A stretch of DNA of 12,584 nt from Bacillota bacterium (GTDB taxonomy: Bacteria; Bacillota; Clostridia; Oscillospirales; Acutalibacteraceae), in NCBI GenBank assembly GCA_009786275.1, contig WQTL01000486.1, positions 1 through 12,584 of the forward strand. Direction: 5' to 3'. Both the position numbers and the translations under genes were made by a program. Positions 6,301 to 10,948 of the stretch are shown here, piece after piece; the stretch's first letter is position 1; the number at the start of each line of letters is the position of its first letter. Below the pieces are notes generated by a model. That model was not told the DNA's origin. It did not search any database and was given only the letters and a program-made list of their open reading frames with translations.

Positions 6301-8284
6301 TGACGGGGTCCTTGATGCGCGCGTCCTTCTGGGCGTCCAGGGGCGCGAGGCTGGAGGTGTGGTACACGCGGTTGGAGCTGACGTTCAGGCCTGTGTCAGG
6401 GGCGAACAGATCCGCGCCGTTGACGTACACCAGGCCGTATTTCACCACCTCCACCACCACCTTGAAGGTGAGGGAGCCGCTTGCCGGGATGCTTACGATA
6501 TCCCACTTGAGCACCTCCTGCCCGCGGGCGTTTGTGGTGATGGGCGTGACCACCGAGGGGCTGGAGCTGATGTACTTCATCCCGTGGGGCACGGTGTCGA
6601 TAATCTGCATGGGCACGCCGGCGAGGGGCGCCAGGTTGGGGTTCGAAATGGTGATCTCGTATTCGATCCTGTCGTTGTATTCAATCTCGAACGGAACCTG
6701 GGGCGTGCCGTTGTGGGGGTTGCCCGGGTCCGCGGTATAGCCCCCGCTGCCGTCGTTGCGCAAGATGTTCGCGTTCTTCTGGATGGTGGGCTCCTCGACG
6801 TAATACAGGTCGATGGTGTTTTCCGGGGGCGCGTTCCCCGGGTCAAGCGGGTCGTCCTCCTCGTATTCGAACTCCAGGGGCGTCACCCCGTCCGATTCGT
6901 AGAGCGTGCGGCTGGCGCTGAAATAGTAATAGGTCTTGCCGCCGCTTACGAGCTTCCGGCAGTACGTCAGGGGGTCAACGGTGTAGCTGCTGCCCAAAAT
7001 GCTGGTCTGCGTGTCCGGCGTGTCAATCTGGGTGCTGGTGCCGAAAATCTTGTAGTTCACCTGCGCGTGCACCGGGGTGGGGTCTTCGTTTTCAACCTTC
7101 AGCCCAAAGTCCCTGAACTCGGTAGCGGTCAGCTGTGCGCATCCGTGGGCCCGGTTCTGCATATAAAGCCCGAAACCGCGTCCGTCGGTGATGCGCCCGC
7201 CGGTGCCCATGACTTCGCTGAAGACCAGATGCTCCACAGGGCCGACGCCCAAGCTGTTGGGGGTCAGGTAAATCTCGAAGATGTCCTGCCCGAAAGAGTT
7301 TTTGTCGGTGTGGATGCGGATGTGCATCTGGGGGGTCGTCGCCCCCAGCGTGCCGGGATTCCACTGCTGGATAAGCTGCACCGGCAGGGGGTTGTTGTTG
7401 GCCGCGTTCCCGGGGATGGCGAAGCCGTTGATGCCCCGGCACTGGTTGTTCAAAATGTTGTTGGCGTTGATGGTATAGCTGTTGGTTTGCGCCATCGTTA
7501 TGTTCGGATTGCCAAACGTGGTCGGCAGCGGTTTGAAGGTATTGGTTACGGCGTTGTATACCGCGTTGTTATAGTTGTCGATATCTATATTATCCACATA
7601 GAACAGCGAAACCACGCACTGGTCAGCGGCATCCGTATTCTCAACCAGGCCGTTAGCAGTACCGGCAGCGGCTGCCACAGCACCTTTGTTGCCGCCAATG
7701 CTGAACATATAACCCGTAAGCGCGCCCGTGACGGGATTTTTCTTGCACTTGAAGAAAAATCCGATGCGCTTCAGGCAGTGGAAATTCCACTGCGACGGGA
7801 AGATGTCAAAATTCATGTCGTAGATATTGTAATCTTCCGTATAGACATAGTCGAACCAGCAGGGGGCGTAGTAGCCGTAGAAGCCGACCCGGGCGACCCT
7901 GGGCGGCACGGCGGTGGCGTCGGGCGGGAAGAACAGCACGTGATCCAGCGTCGCTTGCGGGGTGGCCGTGGGATTGGTTAAAGAATAGACATTGAAATAC
8001 CCCGAAGAACCCTGGGGTAAGGACCCTGTAGGCGGATAGGTACGGGTATTTAAGTTGCCGCTCCAGGCGTTGTCGTTGTAGTGCTGGAACTTCTGCGTGG
8101 TCCAGTTCAGCGCGGAAACGTCCATGTCCAGGGTACCCGGGATGTCGCCGATGGGGTTGTCGGCGAGGATTCCGGCCATGGTGGGGCTGGCGCTCAGCAG
8201 CGCCAGCGGCAGCGCAACGGCTGCCGCCAACACCGCCAACGCGATACCGGCTAGCACGCGATGCTTTTTCAAGAATGCTGACAT
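3320..8284 (-). CDS. Giant secreted adhesin with DUF11, von Willebrand A and MucBP-like domains
   Basis: This 1654-residue protein starts with ATG at 8284 after AAGGAGG. Visible layout: signal peptide (about 1-37, not SipW-type); an Asn/Tyr-rich, probably lectin-like beta domain (about 45-400); a DUF11-type domain (about 500-645; EYEITISNPN, IIDTVPHGMKY); a second DUF11-type domain starting with DTLKYTIGVTNPNP (684-697) and resuming with CTVTDTLPEGL (973-983); between these halves, a von Willebrand A domain (about 703-965) with MIDAS DWSGS (Asp711, Ser713, Ser715) and IIQLSDW (Asp856); three MucBP-like repeats (about 1075-1174, 1177-1270, 1273-1363); a third DUF11-like domain (about 1370-1505; VTDELPKGL); and an unrecognised beta-rich C-terminal domain (1510-1654). 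There is no LPxTG motif or C-terminal membrane segment. It sits between fibre-subunit genes and sipW, so a fibre-tip or matrix-linked adhesin is the likely role (inference). Bases 7440-7860, coding for part of the N-terminal domain, are clearly less GC-rich than the rest. Confidence 0.88.
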   Translation of the reverse strand: MSAFLKKHRVLAGIALAVLAAAVALPLALLSASPTMAGILADNPIGDIPGTLDMDVSALNWTTQKFQHYNDNAWSGNLNTRTYPPTGSLPQGSSGYFNVYSLTNPTATPQATLDHVLFFPPDATAVPPRVARVGFYGYYAPCWFDYVYTEDYNIYDMNFDIFPSQWNFHCLKRIGFFFKCKKNPVTGALTGYMFSIGGNKGAVAAAAGTANGLVENTDAADQCVVSLFYVDNIDIDNYNNAVYNAVTNTFKPLPTTFGNPNITMAQTNSYTINANNILNNQCRGINGFAIPGNAANNNPLPVQLIQQWNPGTLGATTPQMHIRIHTDKNSFGQDIFEIYLTPNSLGVGPVEHLVFSEVMGTGGRITDGRGFGLYMQNRAHGCAQLTATEFRDFGLKVENEDPTPVHAQVNYKIFGTSTQIDTPDTQTSILGSSYTVDPLTYCRKLVSGGKTYYYFSASRTLYESDGVTPLEFEYEEDDPLDPGNAPPENTIDLYYVEEPTIQKNANILRNDGSGGYTADPGNPHNGTPQVPFEIEYNDRIEYEITISNPNLAPLAGVPMQIIDTVPHGMKYISSSPSVVTPITTNARGQEVLKWDIVSIPASGSLTFKVVVEVVKYGLVYVNGADLFAPDTGLNVSSNRVYHTSSLAPLDAQKDARIKDPVSGLYPGSPSNGTSGSRVELGRDDTLKYTIGVTNPNPPYQGPSYDIIYNLDWSGSMSSPSNAQDYRLLAKDVALKFSRKVFDNYPDSRVALMGTNAQASHSLSGQKEYFFLEVESDFYADWQYTSAFDSIYPASFVHSGDDMPLGLQASIEKLLGDDSNVYGGAPVDGPFPAVGVRQLDYPRLDLSRIPVIIQLSDWELDVPSGGGNFDPNFGNPTNHVDPTLRPAWTRMRDQLTNYKNYFGDGVFIGVSFPGGNSTGPAGNRQQLIDAVAAIEPTPNKWGTVQALATHSADDLADLLWDEFTRTAPLYPHGCTVTDTLPEGLVTSVGNVTVSPPAAASEVKNITVTVDSNGQYVVEVEFDNFPEGTFAIDIICTVAGGELTKYELDNKATISYEHGGNTYGDETNTTYHKIPTYNVTTRWAEYSSPTAVFLPGHADRVDPIIRGNTYYIDDNPATGDLIDILYTKPGDTLRTFEYYGYATSTDGGVTYSAVTTGPPPGAGFTVNSNLIIVLYFRTTYQIVEKFHDDASPYLQIFPDGSPITVYSGDNWDPASHATAIPPIKWIAGYPYTYDTSANHYKQELDTNPVKTPRTTGYTNIHEDHVVIYPYTKGQRTDFVVTETFRKFTDPTQRVNATTNPDILTNVPGGDDFDLAAGIPPKDIGSYTYVGYNIDGGTIEFGMPPAPPDHLLEYVTDDHDIAYFYAELATKTAQVYHGGIGAPDPEDTGTLMVPVIALPGDDILYIVKLTIPEGLAQTGSVTVTDELPKGLSTDNTKVSHGGVVSYNATTERYTVTWTIPFPTTPAPSGTLNLTARAAVVTRATYVNEAEVTLNDQNYIDTYTTNFTVHDHVLPGAKTLHIRQIILARSPGTTYAELPPVGFFTAANGGTSTSLLSTSGLWGYGATPFTIYTFPESVDLEYFTDNLVPQHYEWKDYELTIDPAVAHDRTHLSVGRPALLDYQDEREYWLTVYLTPRALSGAYSWGFKTNYVGTIFSP

Positions 8285-8363
8285 TTGCTTTTTCCTCCTT
8301 CAAGGGACGCTTTTCTTCCGTTGCGTTTGCTTCCTGCTTACATCTATATATCGCGGCTTTCCG

Positions 8364-9032
8364 TTATTTGGCCAGTGCGCTGAGCGTGCCTTCGATGGTG
8401 CCCAGGTTCCCGGTGGAGGGCGGGCTCGCGGGGTTCACCCACCAGCCGTCGCGGTAGTGCCATTTGTAGTAATCCACGCCCTCGACTTTCACCTCGATCT
8501 TCATCGTGGCGTTAACATACCGCGCGTCCAGCACGCCGGGCCCGCCCAGTATGACGTCGGTGAACAGGGGCGGCGCCGTCTCGCCGGGCGCGAGCAGGCC
8601 CAGGTAGTAGTAGTAGCCGTCCTCGCCCAGCATCCAGTCGGCGGTGAAGATGTTCAGGTTGACCTCCCGGCCGATTTTCATGGGGAGGGGGGTGGCCTGC
8701 GTCGGGTCGTCGGCGAAGGCGGTCACCTGCACCAGCAGCCGCACGAACCCGGGGATATCGCCGGTGTTGGTGGCGCTCACGGTCTTGCTGAAGCTGCCGC
8801 CCGGCATCGGGATGGTGGGCGGCTGGGTGAAGGTGTCAACCAGCTCGATGTTGAATTTATATATGCCCGATTCGAACTTGTTCTCCTCGCCGCTGGTGCT
8901 GATGAACCAGGCCAAGGTGGCGCCGCCCGCCATCAGCAGCGAGACCACGAGGGTGGGGATGAGCAGCAGCATGGGGCGCACCGGCTTCGGCCGCCGCCGC
9001 GGAAAACCCTTCTTATTGATACGCCTTGACAT
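8364..9032 (-). CDS. TasA/CalY-like SipW-dependent subunit 2 (short form)
   Basis: This 222-residue protein starts with ATG at 9032 after AGAAAGGA. The N-terminus is unusually basic (MSRRINKKGFPRRRPKPVR), followed by a hydrophobic stretch (21-36) and GGATLAWFISTSG (36-48), the SipW-type signal peptide. The mature part has NKFESGIYKFNIELVD (51-66), GGSFSKTVSATNTGDIPGFVR (78-98), typical of camelysin/TasA-type domains, and EDGYYYYLGLLAPGE (137-151), which parallels DGYFYFIGKVEPN and DGFFYYIGKLDDG in subunits 1 and 3. It lacks the long inserted middle of those two and is closer in size to Bacillus TasA/CalY. The gap is 47 bases after subunit 1 and 79 bases before the adhesin, all on one strand. 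It is probably a minor or alternative fibre subunit processed by the SipW encoded downstream; that role is inferred. Confidence 0.85.
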   Translation of the reverse strand: MSRRINKKGFPRRRPKPVRPMLLLIPTLVVSLLMAGGATLAWFISTSGEENKFESGIYKFNIELVDTFTQPPTIPMPGGSFSKTVSATNTGDIPGFVRLLVQVTAFADDPTQATPLPMKIGREVNLNIFTADWMLGEDGYYYYLGLLAPGETAPPLFTDVILGGPGVLDARYVNATMKIEVKVEGVDYYKWHYRDGWWVNPASPPSTGNLGTIEGTLSALAK

Positions 9033-9079
9033 CTTTCAGCGTCCTTTCTCTCCATTTTGTTGTGTCCTGACGCCCGGCC

Positions 9080-10207
9080 TCAGATGGGGGCGAAAGCGTT
9101 CGCGGCGATCATGCCGGCGATGATGGCGGCGGTGTTGGGCGCCCCGGGGTTCATGCCCCAGCCGTTGGCGGAGGTCATGGCGGTCTCGTAGTTCTGGATG
9201 GCCTCCGAGTTCACCAGCAGGCTGTATTTCAGCTCCACGTGGGAGGAATCGGCCGCGGTGCTCATGGTGACGCTGGACAGCAGCTTGGGGGAAACTTTGT
9301 TGGGCTCCACCTTGCCGATGAAATAAAAGTACCCGTCGTCCTGGTTATAGAACCACTTGCCCGGCGTGGGCGTGGCGGCGATCTGGTCATAGCCGAACAG
9401 CAGGTCCGGGTCCAGCGCGGAGTAGGCCGACTGCGCCGCCGTGGGGGCGGGGCTGGCCACGGGCGCGGCGGGGGAAAGCTGCGGGTCGGCGAGGTTCGCC
9501 CACGCAATGGAGATGACGGCCCTGGCGGGGTAGCTGTAGAAGACCGGCGCGCCGGCGTATTTGATCACCGTGCCGTCCAGGTAAAGGTCCGCGTAGGCCG
9601 CCTGCGCCTGGCCCGCGTAAGTGCCGGAGGGGATGGGGTACCAGATCACAAAGCCGTACCCGTTGGAGGGGTCCTCGCCGGCCGGGGCCGCCGTGGTGAT
9701 CTCCATTTTCCGCACCATCAGCGTCGCGCCCTGCAGCGCGGTGGTCAGGGCGGGGTCCACCGTCAGGCCCAGGCTGGCCGGAGGGAGCCACCCGTTGGCG
9801 GAGGTATACTTCGCGCTGTCGAAAAGCACCGGGGTCTGCCCTGCGCTCAGGGGGGCGGCGCCTGCCTGCGAGGGGCCGGTATATTTATCCAGCAGCTCCT
9901 CAAAGGCGATGCGCACCAGGGCGTCCAACTCGCCCATATTTTTTACGCCCACCTCTTTTGTGATCTCCTGGCCCGGGATCCACGACTTGGGCTCCAAGAA
10001 AACCTCCGCAATGGAAACGTCGCCGAACTGGGGCGTATCCATTTTGTTGTCCTTCGAATCGAAGGCCGTGAACCAGGCGAAGGTGCTGCCCGTGACAAGG
10101 GCGACGAACAAAAAGCCCAGTCCCAGAATGCCCAGCAACCTCCTGTTTTTCGCGCAAAACCGCTTTAGATTGTCCCGCCTCATTGCTTTCATCCTCATTG
10201 CTTTCAT
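9080..10207 (-). CDS. TasA/BsaA-like SipW-dependent fibre subunit 1
   Basis: This is a 375-residue protein. GAGGAGGAAC precedes both a GTG at 10210 and an ATG at 10207. The ATG has the better spacing (6 bases) and is chosen. The first ten residues are MKAMRMKAMR, from a perfect 15-base tandem duplication that repeats the start codon. A basic stretch (11-23) and hydrophobic segment (24-40) lead to GSTFAWFTAFDSKDN (40-54), the SipW-type signal peptide. Then come DVSIAEVFLEPKSWIPGQEITKEVGVKN (63-90) and LDALVRIAFEELL (94-106), the TasA-like front of the domain. The Ala/Pro/Gly-rich middle (about 111-280) ends in DGYFYFIGKVEP (291-302) and NSEAIQNYETAM (333-344). The pattern matches subunit 3 closely at both ends, with the middle divergent. 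It follows the small membrane protein gene by 19 bases. As the first subunit in the operon it may be the major fibre protein (inference). Confidence 0.87.
   Translation of the reverse strand: MKAMRMKAMRRDNLKRFCAKNRRLLGILGLGFLFVALVTGSTFAWFTAFDSKDNKMDTPQFGDVSIAEVFLEPKSWIPGQEITKEVGVKNMGELDALVRIAFEELLDKYTGPSQAGAAPLSAGQTPVLFDSAKYTSANGWLPPASLGLTVDPALTTALQGATLMVRKMEITTAAPAGEDPSNGYGFVIWYPIPSGTYAGQAQAAYADLYLDGTVIKYAGAPVFYSYPARAVISIAWANLADPQLSPAAPVASPAPTAAQSAYSALDPDLLFGYDQIAATPTPGKWFYNQDDGYFYFIGKVEPNKVSPKLLSSVTMSTAADSSHVELKYSLLVNSEAIQNYETAMTSANGWGMNPGAPNTAAIIAGMIAANAFAPI
10178..10207 (-). repeat. Perfect 15-base tandem duplication at the start of TasA-like subunit 1
   Basis: The unit ATGAAAGCAATGAGG (minus strand) occurs at 10193-10207 and again at 10178-10192 without any mismatch. 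It encodes MKAMR twice and supplies four in-frame ATG codons (residues 1, 4, 6 and 9). Because the length is a multiple of three, the frame is kept. The perfect identity suggests a recent slippage event. Confidence 0.9.
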
Positions 10208-10226
10208 CACGTTCCTCCTCAGTGGG

Positions 10227-10463
10227 TTACTTTGCCAGCATGTGCAACGTAAACAGCAGCGCCCCGGTGAAGATCACCAGGCACAACAATATCCAGGCCG
10301 CATTGATCAGCCGTATTTTTTTCAGCGGAAGGGCCGCTTGGGCTCCGGCGACTTCAGCCGGCATCGCCGCCAGCAGCTGCCCCAGGTCATCGCAATTCAT
10401 CTCGTCCAGCGCCGAAAAAGTATCGGCACCCAACGCTTTCTTTGTGGGCTGCAATGTTTTCAC
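10227..10463 (-). CDS. Small single-pass membrane protein with acidic cytosolic motif, first gene of the operon
   Basis: This is a 78-residue protein. GTG at 10463 is chosen because GGGGAGAGGAAAGAAA lies directly before it. An in-frame ATG at 10646 would add a 61-residue Arg/Gly-rich stretch that has no sign of being protein, and it overlaps the candidate promoter. Residues 1-47 are hydrophilic and probably cytosolic, with LDEMNCDDLGQLLAAM at 19-34. LPLKKIR (45-51) is followed by one membrane segment (about 53-74) and a very short tail (HMLAK). The acidic part aligns with residues 11-25 of SipW (LD..N.DL..LL..M), which also precedes a Lys-rich stretch and a membrane segment. I know of no named family. 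Its place just before the subunit genes suggests a helper of SipW or of fibre assembly, but that is a guess. The gene call rests on the ribosome binding site, membrane segment and operon position. Confidence 0.7.
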   Translation of the reverse strand: MKTLQPTKKALGADTFSALDEMNCDDLGQLLAAMPAEVAGAQAALPLKKIRLINAAWILLCLVIFTGALLFTLHMLAK

Positions 10464-10599
10464 TTTCTTTCCTCTCCCCTTTGACGCTTCCCCTGCGTCT
10501 TCTCTCTTCACAAGTTTTATAACGCCGGCTCTTCCCCTGCCGAGCCGCCCCTGCCGGGTTTTCCCTCCTGTCCCTGTTTTTCGTTGGCCTTGTGTCCTG

Positions 10600-10623
10600 A
10601 AACCCTCTTGCCGCCGAGGGTTT
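10600..10623 (-). repeat. 8-bp hairpin in the leader of the fibre operon
   Basis: AAACCCTC (10600-10607) and GAGGGTTT (10616-10623) are perfectly complementary with an 8-base loop (TTGCCGCC on the plus strand). It lies directly beside the composite inverted repeat at 10623-10679 and about 137 bases before the first start codon. It has A/T-rich ends, but on the minus strand it is followed by CAGGACAC, so it is not a standard terminator for the operon. A leader regulatory hairpin is possible. Confidence 0.5.
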
Positions 10624-10679
10624 GCTTTCCCTTGCGAGTTCAGCATATAGTAACTCGAAGGTTAAGTCAAGGGAAAGCA
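10623..10679. repeat. Composite inverted repeat around the operon promoter
   Basis: The outer arms TGCTTTCCCTTG (10623-10634) and CAAGGGAAAGCA (10668-10679) are perfectly complementary over 12 bases. The inner arms CGAGTT (10635-10640) and AACTCG (10652-10657) add 6 more. The inner and outer arms touch on the left but are separated by 10 bases on the right. The candidate -10 lies in and beside the loop, and the candidate -35 overlaps the right outer arm. This could be an operator or, if transcribed from further upstream, an RNA hairpin. Confidence 0.7.
10642..10670 (-). promoter_or_regulatory. Candidate sigma-A promoter of the fibre operon
   Basis: On the minus strand, TTGACT (10665-10670) is followed after 17 bases by TATGCT (10642-10647). 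The -35 matches consensus at five of six positions and the -10 at four of six. Transcription would start near 10635, leaving a leader of about 170 bases before the GTG at 10463. The site lies inside the composite inverted repeat 10623-10679. Confidence 0.5.
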
Positions 10680-10729
10680 GAAAAAAAGCTGGCCGCAGGG
10701 CGCTGCGTTCAAAAGAAAAGGGAATTCAC

Positions 10730-10759
10730 GGAAATATAGCGAGGGATATTTCCATTATA
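10730..10759 (-). promoter_or_regulatory. 8-bp palindrome beside a perfect minus-strand TATAAT
   Basis: GGAAATAT (10730-10737) and ATATTTCC (10746-10753) form a perfect inverted repeat with 8 bases between. The next six bases (10754-10759) read TATAAT on the minus strand, so a start point here would fall inside the palindrome. No good -35 lies 16-18 bases upstream of that TATAAT. It may therefore be an activator-dependent or repressor-controlled second promoter of the operon, or a chance match in AT-rich DNA. Confidence 0.4.
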
Positions 10760-10846
10760 CTGGCATAAAATGGACGTCTCGCGATAAAACGTCACACTGG
10801 TGTTGTGCTAAATCACTAATTAAATTAATAATTCAGTACTTTTTTC

Positions 10847-10875
10847 TTGACAATATGACGAGAGCCTGATATTAT
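10847..10875 (+). promoter_or_regulatory. Strong sigma-A promoter of the RCC1-repeat gene
   Basis: TTGACA (10847-10852) is a perfect -35, followed after exactly 17 bases by TATTAT (10870-10875), which has TG one base before it (extended -10). An AT-rich tract at 10809-10846 could serve as an UP element. Transcription would start near 10882, giving a leader of about 67 bases. Confidence 0.85.
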
Positions 10876-10948
10876 AAGCAGGAAGCCCCGCATCCTTAAA
10901 GTTGGTTGAAGGTTTGCGCGGCGAAGAACGAGAGGAGATGTAAATCGC

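Larger units (their letters stand above)
10464..10948. promoter_or_regulatory. Divergent regulatory region between the fibre operon and the RCC1-repeat gene
   Basis: These 485 bases hold no gene I can support. They divide into a GC-rich leader of the minus-strand operon (10464-10640), a composite inverted repeat with a candidate promoter (10623-10679), a purine-rich stretch (10671-10725), a palindrome beside a perfect minus-strand TATAAT (10730-10759), an AT-rich tract (10809-10846) and the plus-strand promoter (10847-10875) with its 5' leader. The leader of the minus operon also has a possible 6-bp hairpin with arms 10526-10531 and 10542-10547. Confidence 0.6.

Noticed and set aside
4163..7981. 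A 1272-codon open frame on the plus strand, opposite the adhesin gene
   Set aside because: It is antisense to a gene with clear domains and a ribosome binding site. Its product is a monotone of V, G, R, A and D without any domain, as expected for the opposite strand of GC-rich codons.
10560..10632. Resemblance of the operon leader to a class I cyclic di-GMP riboswitch (GCAAACC ... GGACACAAGGCC on the minus strand)
   Set aside because: Only short pieces match. The GGGACGCAAAGCC junction is altered and shifted by extra bases, and I cannot find the second helix with its conserved GGGUUACC-type segment. A covariance-model search for the GEMM family would settle it.
10464..10646. N-terminal extension of the small membrane protein from the ATG at 10646
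   Set aside because: The added residues are Arg/Gly/Lys-rich and look like translated leader. The ATG overlaps the candidate -10 region, and a good ribosome binding site lies before the GTG at 10463.
10623..10679. Invertible (phase-variable) promoter flanked by 12-bp inverted repeats
   Set aside because: Only 33 bases lie between the arms, much less than in known invertible promoters, and no recombinase gene is visible. An operator or RNA hairpin is simpler.
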